DNA of 13,414 bases, taken from contig DYOK01000030.1 of NCBI GenBank assembly GCA_020720565.1, positions 4,557-17,970 of the forward strand, written 5' to 3'. This stretch comes from Acetofilamentum sp. Its GTDB lineage: Bacteria > Bacteroidota > Bacteroidia > Bacteroidales > JAFGXI01. The notes beneath the pieces were generated by a model. It made no database searches, was not told the origin of the DNA, and saw only the letters and a list, made by a program, of their open reading frames with translations. Positions within the stretch are counted from its first letter, which is position 1. Each line of letters starts with the position of its first letter. The position numbers were made by a program, and so were the translations under genes. Below, one piece after another: positions 1-7,285 of this stretch.

Positions 1-61
1 AATCGGCTGGTTTGCCTTTAATAATCTCGTTGTTGTGGATAATGTCGTTAATTGTATTCAT
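1..61 (-). CDS. 5' end of an unidentified gene of the polysaccharide operon (partial)
   Basis: An ATG on the minus strand at 59-61 opens a frame that stays open for 20 codons to the window edge (begins MNTINDIIHNNE, continues to ...KGKPAD). It lies 66 bases downstream of the stop of the chain-length gene on the same strand, and no clear terminator is visible between them, so it may be the next gene of the same operon. The upstream bases are AT-rich, with no Shine-Dalgarno sequence, as for the other genes here. Twenty residues are too few to identify a family. In such clusters a glycosyltransferase, polymerase or flippase would be usual, but nothing seen here decides it. Confidence 0.5.
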   Translation of the reverse strand, partial: MNTINDIIHNNEIIKGKPAD

Positions 62-127
62 AAATAAAAATTTATGTTAACTATTTGGAAAAAAACTGTT
101 AGGTTCGACGGGTTAGGCCTTGATAAG

Positions 128-2347
128 TTATAAGTGCGTTTTGCTTGAAAATTGGAATTTTATAAGTTTCTTAACGAATATTCTGAAAGCACTTCGTTTT
201 TTGGGTAATTCGCCAATAATACTTTCCAGAACCTCTGGGCTTACGCCGTTTGCTAAGACTTCTGTTTCGGTCATTTCTACAACCGATTTTTTAAACCTGT
301 TTAAAACATGAGTTTCAGCTTCGATCCAAGGTCTGTTAGAACGTGCAACCATTAAAGCAAAATGTACGTTCCTCATCATCCTAACTGGCGTGGTATATTT
401 TAAAATGGATGGAATTTCTAAAAATATAAAATCCATTTTTTTGAAATCGCTTTGTAGTAAGTTTTCGAAAAATGGCTCAATTTTAAAATCGTTTGTAAAC
501 AAGTCCTCGAAATCGTAATAATGACATCCGGAATTTTTGTCGTTAGAGCCTAATTGACCATTTATTTTGTAATTAAAAAACGCAACATTATATCCATTTT
601 TCTGGAAAATGTTATGTAGCCTATGCGAAATTGTCGTTTTACCATCGCCGTCCATGGTACTGAAAATTACGGTAATAAATGGTTTGTATTTGGCTTCGGG
701 CTCAAAACCATAAGCTTTTCGTATTATCTGATGGGCAATCTCTTCTGAGCTACGTTTAATTATATAATCTCTATCAAGAGTTTTGCTTAAAGCATTTAGG
801 TTTGGAAAGGAACCACCAAAAGGCAAATTTGTTAATTTGCTCAAATGCTTGTGCGATTTTATTGAGGTGTCGAAGTGCTCTGTAACAATTAAACTAAAAA
901 CAGTTAAGACAAACCCCACAAAGCCAGCAGCTATTACCAATAACATTCGGTTCGAGGGTTTGGGCTGCACTGGGAAATTTGGTTTGTCTATAATGTCCAA
1001 ATTGGTCGACATTTCGATATTTCGCTGCATTATTTTGCTATCGTTCAAACCTTTTAAAATAGCCAAGTATTCTCGCTCTGTCACACTTATCTGGCGTTCT
1101 ATTCGCATCATGGTAGCACCTAATGGGGCATATTCGGCATAAATTCTTTTTAAATCGTTTATTTTATTTAGAAAAATACTAATTCTAGCACTACTTTCTT
1201 CGTACAGGATAATTTGGTCTAACCATTTGGTCATTAAATCTTGCTGGGTTAAACCTGCCGTTGTATTCTCAATTAGACCTATTTCTCGTATGACTTGACT
1301 CAACTCATTTTTTATGGCACTCGATTGATCGTACAAACGTGCCAGCTCATTTTGCGTTTCGACTGTTTTATTATCTTGTACTTCGAAAATAGCAATTTGT
1401 GTGGTAATTTTAGATAATTCTTCGCGCAAATCGTTTAGTCCAGAGCTTTTAAGTAAGGTTTTGTTTCGGCGGTTTAGCTGATCTTCAACCTTGTAAATCG
1501 AAGCTTTTGCTGCAGCCGACTTCATCAATTCTTGTTCATAGGCAATGTCGATATCTTCTTTTGTTTCGGAAATGTGTTTGGTTTGTTCGTAATAGTTGAT
1601 AATTCGATTCTCTTTGTTAAAGTTGAGAAGATTTTCTTCGGCATCATTCAGCTTTACTTTAACTTCTTTAAGTTGATTTTCGAAATATTCCACCACATTG
1701 TTGGTTTCGCCTTTTTTAATGTTTCTATAATTTTTCATGAATACTTGGTTCAAAAAAATTAAAGTGTTTTGGCAAACACCAGGGTCGTTGCACTCATAGT
1801 TTAATTCGATAAGGTCGCTATTCGAAATCCTTTTTACACGTGCACTACTAATTGCATTGGCACTGTAATAGGGATGATTACTATTTAACAACCGATAAAT
1901 AAAATTGTGATCGTTCGATTCGTAAATTTGCTTCAATTGTGCAAAAACATTGTCTTTATTACCAGAGGAAATAATTTTGATTGAATCGAATATGTTTTTT
2001 TGTATATCTTTTAAATGTTCGGGAAGTATATAGTTTTGAGCCTCATTGCCTATTGATAAATGTTGAGCCAACAAACGCAATCCAACTTCTTCCTGAGTGG
2101 TTCGTGAATTAATAATATTGATTAAATTATCGAACGAAGCATTGGTTTTAAGAAAGTCGAAACCAGCATCTTGTACAGACCCCAAGGAATATCCTGTTCC
2201 AATACCTGTGTAAATAGATGTTTGCGAGGTATAGGATTTGGGCATATTCATGGTCAAAAGAAATACAATCAAAACTAATACAAGTGGTATAGAAAATACC
2301 AGTACTGCATTTTTAAGTATTAATCGTATGAGACTAATGATGTTCAT
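128..2347 (-). CDS. Wzz/GumC-like polysaccharide chain-length protein with degenerate BY-kinase domain
   Basis: A 739-residue inner-membrane protein of the polysaccharide co-polymerase type, which controls chain length and export of surface polysaccharide. A membrane segment at about 14-33 is followed by a Wzz-like periplasmic part, a long coiled-coil region at about 205-360 and a GNVR-like segment at about 410-450. A proline-rich motif follows (P456, P459, P462, P464), then a second membrane segment at about 468-489; this order is typical of Wzz/GumC proteins. The cytoplasmic C-terminus (about 530-710) resembles a bacterial tyrosine kinase. Walker A survives (GDGKTT, 567-572), but the usual acidic residues of Walker A' are N592 and K594, the arginine is N596, and the Walker B aspartate is E644 (FLEIP). 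The last 40 residues hold no tyrosines, so the usual autophosphorylation cluster is missing. The kinase is therefore probably inactive or purely nucleotide-binding (inference). The gene starts 15 bases after the TolC-like gene, in the same operon. Confidence 0.87.
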   Translation of the reverse strand: MNIISLIRLILKNAVLVFSIPLVLVLIVFLLTMNMPKSYTSQTSIYTGIGTGYSLGSVQDAGFDFLKTNASFDNLINIINSRTTQEEVGLRLLAQHLSIGNEAQNYILPEHLKDIQKNIFDSIKIISSGNKDNVFAQLKQIYESNDHNFIYRLLNSNHPYYSANAISSARVKRISNSDLIELNYECNDPGVCQNTLIFLNQVFMKNYRNIKKGETNNVVEYFENQLKEVKVKLNDAEENLLNFNKENRIINYYEQTKHISETKEDIDIAYEQELMKSAAAKASIYKVEDQLNRRNKTLLKSSGLNDLREELSKITTQIAIFEVQDNKTVETQNELARLYDQSSAIKNELSQVIREIGLIENTTAGLTQQDLMTKWLDQIILYEESSARISIFLNKINDLKRIYAEYAPLGATMMRIERQISVTEREYLAILKGLNDSKIMQRNIEMSTNLDIIDKPNFPVQPKPSNRMLLVIAAGFVGFVLTVFSLIVTEHFDTSIKSHKHLSKLTNLPFGGSFPNLNALSKTLDRDYIIKRSSEEIAHQIIRKAYGFEPEAKYKPFITVIFSTMDGDGKTTISHRLHNIFQKNGYNVAFFNYKINGQLGSNDKNSGCHYYDFEDLFTNDFKIEPFFENLLQSDFKKMDFIFLEIPSILKYTTPVRMMRNVHFALMVARSNRPWIEAETHVLNRFKKSVVEMTETEVLANGVSPEVLESIIGELPKKRSAFRIFVKKLIKFQFSSKTHL

Positions 2348-2362
2348 AATATTTTATTCCGT

Positions 2363-3151
2363 TTATTCAATATTAGGCGATTCGATACTTGGGTTTTCGG
2401 GGCGTGGTTCTTTAATGATGATTTCTGTATTAGCGTTATATCCAATAAGTTCCATTAGCAATAAATACGAGACCTTAAAATCGTAAACAATGCTTACAAA
2501 TTCGGCATGTGCTTTTGATTTGGCTTCGATTATTTTGGTGAGTTCAGAAATAGATAAGTTACCATTTTTATGATCAGATGATGCTTTTTCGAATTGCATA
2601 CTGGTCATTAAGTAGGAGCTGCTTCTAATACCGATGAGTTGTTTATTAAGTAGGTATCTGTTATATTGCTGAATAACGAGTTGTCTTATTTGATCTTCGA
2701 GTATTAATTTGTCGTACTTGGTCTTTTCTATTTCAAATCTTGCAGTTTGATTCCTATTATGTGCATTGTAAATTGTAATAAGCGGAACCTTTAAATATAA
2801 ACCGACGGCATATCTGGTGTCGATGCTTTGTGCATCGGTCATTTGGGTAATGTTATTATAACTTTGTACATTGACATTGTCGATGGATCCGTACTTGTAA
2901 TAGGCTTCGAAACCCAATGTATTCATCCAATCGCGCTTGGCCGATTTTAACTCAAAAGCACGAATGGCCGTATTGACGTCGGCACTTTTTAACAAAGGAG
3001 AATTTTCAATTGCCATTTCGATAGCTTTTTGCAAACTCGGTACATTCAATGTGCTGTCGGGTATATCGAAATTATTTTGAGCTAAAGCAGCAGATACCCC
3101 TCCCAAATATATAACCAGAAGTATTATGTTCAATTTTAATTTTATTGTCAT
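2363..3151 (-). CDS. Short TolC/OEP-like outer-membrane protein, single repeat
   Basis: A 262-residue exported protein. Residues 1-24 form a signal peptide with a hydrophobic core (NIILLVIYLGGVSAALA) and likely cleavage before Q25. The mature part has the pattern of one outer membrane efflux protein (OEP) unit. First is a helix starting LQKAIEMAIENSP (40-52), like the opening helix of TolC repeats. A strand-like stretch ends in YLKVPLITIYN (119-129), as in the 'PL' strand of the family. Two long helices follow, with GNLSISELTKIIEAKSKA (197-214) matching the usual second-helix turn. TolC-family proteins usually run about 420-480 residues with two such units; this one has a single unit and stops cleanly, with no sign of a frameshift. 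Its start overlaps the transferase stop by 4 bases (ATGA), implying translational coupling. A role as export conduit for the polysaccharide is inferred from context. The family assignment is by pattern only. Confidence 0.72.
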   Translation of the reverse strand: MTIKLKLNIILLVIYLGGVSAALAQNNFDIPDSTLNVPSLQKAIEMAIENSPLLKSADVNTAIRAFELKSAKRDWMNTLGFEAYYKYGSIDNVNVQSYNNITQMTDAQSIDTRYAVGLYLKVPLITIYNAHNRNQTARFEIEKTKYDKLILEDQIRQLVIQQYNRYLLNKQLIGIRSSSYLMTSMQFEKASSDHKNGNLSISELTKIIEAKSKAHAEFVSIVYDFKVSYLLLMELIGYNANTEIIIKEPRPENPSIESPNIE

Positions 3152-4314
3152 ACGTCTTCGGTTTGCATTAGGGCTTTTACGGTTCTAATCAGTAACCAAA
3201 TGTCACCCCAAAATGTGTATGTTCTTGCGTAAGTATTGTCGAGTTGTTTGCGTTCCTCGGCCGACATTTCCGATTTGCCTCGTTTGGTCACTTGCCATAA
3301 ACCGGTAATTCCAGAAGGAGCCAAAAAACGTTCGGAATATTCGTCAGATGTTAACACTTCGGCTTCGTAGAGTGGGATAGGGCGGTTACCAACTATCGAC
3401 ATATCGCCTTTAAGAACATTGATAAGTTGTGGCAATTCGTCGATACTAGTTTTTCGAATAAATTTACCAACTTTAGTAATTCTTGGATCGTTTTTGAATT
3501 TTACGAAAGCCTGTTCTTTTTTGTCGCGTTGTTGTAATATAAACTCCGATTCCGATATTTGAGTATCGTCGCCTATCAAAACTGTATTACTCAATGGATC
3601 CATAGTTTTCGAATCGAGTGTTTCGTTTTGTTTTTCTTCGTGTTCTTTCTTTGGCACATCGGCATATTGATTTAAGTGTGCAAGTTCTTTGAGGCGTTTA
3701 TCTGCGTCCACATACATCGACCTAAACTTATAAAAATCGAAAATTTCGTATCCCATACCTACACGCTTGCTGGCATAGAACATAGGACCACGAGATTCAA
3801 TTTTTTGAAGTAGCATCACAATTAAAAACAAAGGGGTGAGCATGATTAAAATAACACTTGCAAAAACAATATCGAACAAGCGCTTTGCAATTGGAATTTT
3901 TAAACCTTCTTGATGAGTTCTAAAGCGATTCTCACCCATTTTATTAATTCTGTATTTTTTTAAAAATTTTAGTCTAAGTTCTAATCTGTCCAATTCGATT
4001 GGTTTAACAAAAACATCGTCAATCTTTTCTTTAAGAAATTCTTTTTTTTCGTCTAAAGTTGGTTCTGAGTTTTGAACTACTACAAAAGGGATACTTCTAA
4101 AGTAAATCGTTGAATAGATTTGCTTATAAAAATTTAATGGACTAATACCTTTAATCGTATCGTCGCAAATAATGGCATAAATAAGACCTGTTTTCACAAT
4201 CAGCTTAGAGGCTAAAAGTGGACTATTGGTGTGTTCAAGTTCAAAATTTGAATTGCCTTGAAATAAATCAATCAACGATTCATCGGAACCTACATATATC
4301 AATTTCTCGCTCAT
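3148..4314 (-). CDS. Receiver-like domain fused to polyprenyl-phosphate sugar-1-phosphate transferase
   Basis: A 388-residue, two-part protein. Residues about 3-118 look like a response-regulator receiver fold: strand-ending acidic D11-E12, a possible phosphoacceptor at D51 or D52 (IICDD), and the conserved lysine K104 followed by proline. The MP motif after the aspartate is missing, and Q81 stands where Ser/Thr is expected. Residues about 142-388 are a bacterial sugar transferase (WcaJ/PglC-like). They show one hydrophobic membrane helix (146-169), KFRSM (196-200), DPRIT (276-280), the catalytic Asp-Glu pair D292-E293 in DELPQ, GDMSIVGNRP (303-312) and GITGLWQV (335-342). Such enzymes move a sugar-1-phosphate from a UDP-sugar to undecaprenyl phosphate at the inner membrane, the first step of repeat-unit assembly. 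Odd points are the receiver fusion and a charged insert of about 75 residues (201-275) between KFRSM and DPRIT. The sugar specificity cannot be read from sequence. Confidence 0.9.
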   Translation of the reverse strand: MSEKLIYVGSDESLIDLFQGNSNFELEHTNSPLLASKLIVKTGLIYAIICDDTIKGISPLNFYKQIYSTIYFRSIPFVVVQNSEPTLDEKKEFLKEKIDDVFVKPIELDRLELRLKFLKKYRINKMGENRFRTHQEGLKIPIAKRLFDIVFASVILIMLTPLFLIVMLLQKIESRGPMFYASKRVGMGYEIFDFYKFRSMYVDADKRLKELAHLNQYADVPKKEHEEKQNETLDSKTMDPLSNTVLIGDDTQISESEFILQQRDKKEQAFVKFKNDPRITKVGKFIRKTSIDELPQLINVLKGDMSIVGNRPIPLYEAEVLTSDEYSERFLAPSGITGLWQVTKRGKSEMSAEERKQLDNTYARTYTFWGDIWLLIRTVKALMQTEDV

Positions 4315-4330
4315 AGTGGTTAGATTTTAG

Positions 4331-4354
4331 AGTGCAAAGCGTATGGCTTTGACT
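4331..4354 (-). promoter_or_regulatory. Intercistronic hairpin before the transferase gene
   Basis: On the minus strand the arms AGTCAAAGC and GCTTTGCACT pair as a 9-bp stem with one bulged C and a 5-base loop (CATAC). The hairpin ends 16 bases before the transferase ATG. No T-run follows, so it is not a standard intrinsic terminator. In a transcript coming from the upstream receiver gene it could be a processing or stabilising structure, or could influence translation; that role is inferred. Confidence 0.35.
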
Positions 4355-4362
4355 CAAATTTA
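4355..4362 (-). promoter_or_regulatory. Candidate Bacteroidota -7 promoter element (TAAATTTG)
   Basis: Read on the minus strand, TAAATTTG fits the Bacteroidota -7 consensus TAnnTTTG exactly and lies 40 bases before the transferase start, in the 87-base gap after the receiver gene. No TTTG or TTG lies about 19-21 bases upstream of it, so only half of the promoter pattern is present. If used, it would let the transferase be expressed apart from the receiver gene. Chance occurrence in AT-rich DNA is quite possible. Confidence 0.25.
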
Positions 4363-4401
4363 GTGGATACATTTGGGCTAATTAGATGATGGCAAACTAA
4401 T

Positions 4402-4764
4402 CTAATGGATGAGTAGGTCTACTTTTAGTTTAAGCTCTTCAGGGTTAAAGGGTTTGACCAAAAAATCGTTTGCACCCATTTTGAGCATTTTTATTCGTTC
4501 CGAACTACTTTCAATACCCGATAAAACAATAATAGGTATTTTATTAAAATAGCCACTGGCTTTAATTTCTTTAATAAAATCTTCGCCCGACATGACTGGC
4601 ATTTGTAAATCGCAAATAATCAAATCGGGAAGATTGCCTTCTTGTAGCCATTCCATTGCAGTTGAACCATTTTCGGAACTGTGTACTTGATGCTCTTTTC
4701 CCAAGACTGCTTCAAGAATTTTCCTTACAGCGAGTGCGTCTTCGATGATTAATATATTTTTCAT
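4402..4764 (-). CDS. Stand-alone response-regulator receiver protein
   Basis: A 120-residue protein consisting of a single receiver (CheY-like) domain with no output domain. All the usual residues are present: the acidic pair E8-D9, phosphoacceptor D52 (IICDLQMP), S82 at the Ser/Thr position and K104 (LVKPF). It should therefore be phosphorylated by a histidine kinase, none of which is encoded in this window. It is the first gene of the leftward cluster, 87 bases ahead of the transferase, whose N-terminal receiver-like domain has its key aspartate and lysine at nearly the same residue numbers (51/52 and 104). The likely role is to pass a signal to polysaccharide synthesis by protein contact rather than by DNA binding (inference). 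The start ATG has no Shine-Dalgarno sequence, and I found no convincing promoter upstream. Confidence 0.93.
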   Translation of the reverse strand: MKNILIIEDALAVRKILEAVLGKEHQVHSSENGSTAMEWLQEGNLPDLIICDLQMPVMSGEDFIKEIKASGYFNKIPIIVLSGIESSSERIKMLKMGANDFLVKPFNPEELKLKVDLLIH

Positions 4765-5297
4765 AGTTTAATAATTTGTGGTTTTTAAGTAAAATTTTGT
4801 CTTGATCTTTTTTTAGTATAGTTATTTAATGTTTTATACCTTTTTTTTGGCCTATTTTATTGGTATTTTATTCTCTTATTTGTTGCAATGCTTTTTTGAT
4901 ACGTGTATATGCCGACAAAGGTTTTTATTTTGAGTTGTAGAATTTTAAATATTTTGTAAAGTGCAACATATCAGAAGATTGAAAGCTTAATATATGCGTT
5001 TTTTTTTATTATTGTGTTGAATCTATGATGTGAAGCATGCCCTTACTTAATACGTCCTTGTTTTTATTATACTTGTCGCTGCATGGTATTGGGTTCAGAC
5101 ATTAGTTCATTCAAAGCCTAATAATTGGAATGATCGTTAATTAATTTGTTTGTTTTGTAATAAGCACATTATCAGATATTTATATCTAAATAATATTTCA
5201 ATTATATTTTCCAGCAAAAATTATCATAATTCTTTTTTATGTCTTTAAGATATATTTCCAACCGCTATAAAAAACTTCTCAATTAAATCGCATATTA

Positions 5298-5329
5298 TTT
5301 GAGGGTTTGATTGGTTTTCTTTAATTTCG
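5298..5329 (+). promoter_or_regulatory. Candidate promoter for the DUF349-receptor operon
   Basis: TTTG at 5298-5301 and TAATTTCG at 5322-5329 are separated by 20 bases. This is close to the Bacteroidota pattern TTTG, about 19-21 bases, TAnnTTTG, with one mismatch (C for T) in the -7 box. Transcription would start near 5336, giving a leader of roughly 75 bases that contains the inverted repeat at 5354-5394. The AT-rich setting makes chance matches common. Confidence 0.3.
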
Positions 5330-5353
5330 TAGGTTTTTAGCAGTTTAACTATT

Positions 5354-5394
5354 TTATATTGTAATACGCTGATTGATGGACTATTACAATTTAA
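5354..5394. repeat. Inverted repeat upstream of the DUF349 gene
   Basis: ATTGTAATA (5358-5366) and TATTACAAT (5382-5390) are perfect reverse complements around a 15-base centre. After one mismatch three further base pairs extend the arms, giving 12 of 13 paired positions. The right arm ends 18 bases before the ATG at 5413. It could be an operator for a dimeric regulator or a leader hairpin close to the start codon. The sequence does not decide between these. Confidence 0.5.
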
Positions 5395-5412
5395 TGTCTT
5401 AAAATTTTTATC

Positions 5413-7281
5413 ATGGAAGAACAAACCAACATGATGCGCCCTGAGAATGAGCACGAGGAAATTAACCTTGAGCCCAATATGGAACCTGTAGAATCTGAAT
5501 CAGATGGCGAAATGGCACAGCCCGAAATATCGGACGTAAAAAGCCCCGAACGAGCTTTCGAAATACCCGACTTCAGTAAGTTTACACTAGCCGAAATGGT
5601 TTCTGAAACCAATCGTATTATTAACGAACTCAGTGTAGCTCAGGGAAAAAAAATAATCGAGGTGATTAAAAGTGCATTCTATATTAAATTGAATGCCGAG
5701 CAAGATGCACATAAATCACAATATGTAGAAGCTGGGCATGATATTAATACATACCAAGTGCCTGTTTATCCTGATGAGGAGACTTTGAAAGAACTTTTAA
5801 AAGTTTACAAAGCTAAAAAAGCAGATGCACTCGCAGCCAGCGAAAAACTGCTAGAGCAAAACTTTAAAGATAAAAGCGAAATTATTATAGATATCAGTTT
5901 ACTCGAAAGTACAACGGCACATTTTAATACCATTTATCAGAAATTTAAAAGCCTTCAAGATAAATGGAGAGAAGTAGGGCCTGTTTCGACCAGTAAACAA
6001 AAAGAGTTGAACGCCAAATATCAATTTGCACTCAATAAATTCTACGAATATCTTAAAATTAACAAAGAGCTTCGCGATTTGGATCTTAAGAAAAATCAAG
6101 AATTAAAAGAAGCCATTTGCTTAAGATCAGAGCAATTGCTCGATTCGGAAACCGCTAAAACCGCCTTTTTAGAATTACAGAATTTACATCAAAAGTGGAA
6201 AGAAATAGGTCCAGTTCTCGAAGAACATCGCGAAGATTTATGGAGTCGTTTTAAAATTGCTACCAAATCGATTAACGATAAATTTCAAGACTATCAAACA
6301 CAAATTAAACAATCGAGAGAGGAAAATCTGAATCGTAAAACTGAGATTAGTACCGAAGTCGAAGCCATTGTTTCTCGAACATTCGATATGCCAAAAGATT
6401 GGGACGAAGCCTCAACTTTAATCGATAACTTCCAAAAAGAATGGCGTAAAATTGGTATGGTACCTTCGAAAATTAACGACGAAGTTTATACCCGATTTAA
6501 AACCGCTTGCGACGGATTTTTCCATCAAAAAAATGAGTATTACAAAGACTTAAAAGATGGGCATCGTCAAAATCTTGAAGAAAAAATGAAGCTTATCGAA
6601 ATGGTCGAGGCTTTAAAAGATAGCGAAGATTGGAAAGATTCCAGCGAAAAGATCATAAAAATTCAGAAAGATTGGCGCTTAATTGGCCCAGTCAATCGTA
6701 AAAAATCTGACCAAATCTGGAAACAATTTAGAGCCGCTTGCGATACCTTTTTCGAGCGTAAAGAAGCCCATTTTAAAACTCAAAAAGTTGACGAAGTAGA
6801 AAATTTACAGAAAAAATTAACACTAATCGACGAGATTGAAAAATACGTGCATAAAGAAGATGTGGGGCAGAGTATCCAAGATTTGAAAGCGTTTCAAAAT
6901 CGCTGGGCAGAAATTGGTTATGTGCCTGCAAAACAGAAAAACGAAATACAAGATCGTTACCGCACAGCTATTAACAAGCAATTCGATGCACTCGACGTCG
7001 ATAGCAAAGAACGCGATTTGTCGAGACTCAAAGTTAAACTCGATGGCTTTATCGATTCGCCCAATGCTAAAAAAATGATTTTTGGCGAACGTAACAAATT
7101 GGTTTTACGCCTTAGACAAGTAGAAGCCGATATCCAACAATTGGAAAACAATATTGGTTTCTTTGCAAGCGGTACTGCTAAAGGATTACTTAAAGAGTAC
7201 GAAAATAAGATTTTGGTCAATAAAAAGAATTTAAAAGACCTACAAGACAAAATTCGATTAATTGACAAATACATTGGCTAA
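5413..7281 (+). CDS. DUF349 repeat protein (five repeats)
   Basis: A 622-residue, highly charged, helical cytoplasmic protein. After an acidic, probably disordered N-terminus (1-50) it carries five DUF349 repeats centred on a W-x2-(I/V)-G motif: W185 (WREVGP), W262 (WKEIGP), W344 (WRKIGM), W421 (WRLIGP) and W498 (WAEIGY). The tryptophans are spaced 77, 82, 77 and 77 residues apart. Most repeats continue into a Phe/Tyr-rich helix such as WKQFRAACDTFFERK. The C-terminus (about 560-620) is a coiled coil containing NNIGFF. There is no signal peptide or membrane segment. The family is widespread in Bacteroidota, but its biochemical role is not established as far as I know, so I assign none. The ATG at 5413 is taken as the start; methionines 7 and 8 are weaker alternatives. 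The gene ends 4 bases before the receptor start, so the two are probably co-transcribed. Confidence 0.9.
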   Translation: MEEQTNMMRPENEHEEINLEPNMEPVESESDGEMAQPEISDVKSPERAFEIPDFSKFTLAEMVSETNRIINELSVAQGKKIIEVIKSAFYIKLNAEQDAHKSQYVEAGHDINTYQVPVYPDEETLKELLKVYKAKKADALAASEKLLEQNFKDKSEIIIDISLLESTTAHFNTIYQKFKSLQDKWREVGPVSTSKQKELNAKYQFALNKFYEYLKINKELRDLDLKKNQELKEAICLRSEQLLDSETAKTAFLELQNLHQKWKEIGPVLEEHREDLWSRFKIATKSINDKFQDYQTQIKQSREENLNRKTEISTEVEAIVSRTFDMPKDWDEASTLIDNFQKEWRKIGMVPSKINDEVYTRFKTACDGFFHQKNEYYKDLKDGHRQNLEEKMKLIEMVEALKDSEDWKDSSEKIIKIQKDWRLIGPVNRKKSDQIWKQFRAACDTFFERKEAHFKTQKVDEVENLQKKLTLIDEIEKYVHKEDVGQSIQDLKAFQNRWAEIGYVPAKQKNEIQDRYRTAINKQFDALDVDSKERDLSRLKVKLDGFIDSPNAKKMIFGERNKLVLRLRQVEADIQQLENNIGFFASGTAKGLLKEYENKILVNKKNLKDLQDKIRLIDKYIG

Positions 7282-7285
7282 TTCT

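Larger units (their letters stand above)
4765..5412. other. AT-rich divergent intergenic region
   Basis: This 648-base stretch separates the leftward polysaccharide genes from the rightward DUF349 operon. It is very AT-rich with several T-runs. I see no tRNA- or rRNA-like sequence, no repeat array and no convincing gene; the short open frames in it are small and lack any family pattern. It must hold promoters for both directions. The only structures I can point to are a short palindrome at 5174-5187 (AGATAT, TT, ATATCT), a candidate rightward promoter at 5298-5329 and an inverted repeat at 5354-5394. Confidence 0.7.

Noticed and set aside
783..1142. Long plus-strand frames opposite the Wzz-like gene (also 1532-1762)
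   Set aside because: They are antisense shadows of a gene with clear domain structure and have no family motifs of their own.
4842..4876. ATACC...GGTAT inverted repeat around a T-run upstream of the receiver gene
   Set aside because: Only a 5-bp stem with a loop over 20 bases; not distinguishable from chance.
5037..5105. A 22-codon hydrophobic frame (MPLLNTSLFLLYL...) on the plus strand in the spacer
   Set aside because: Too short, with no ribosome-binding or promoter signal; T-rich DNA readily gives hydrophobic frames.
5245..5454. A 69-codon minus-strand frame across the intergenic region and the DUF349 start
   Set aside because: It begins antisense to the DUF349 gene, has no family pattern and crosses the candidate promoter and inverted repeat. 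Probably chance.
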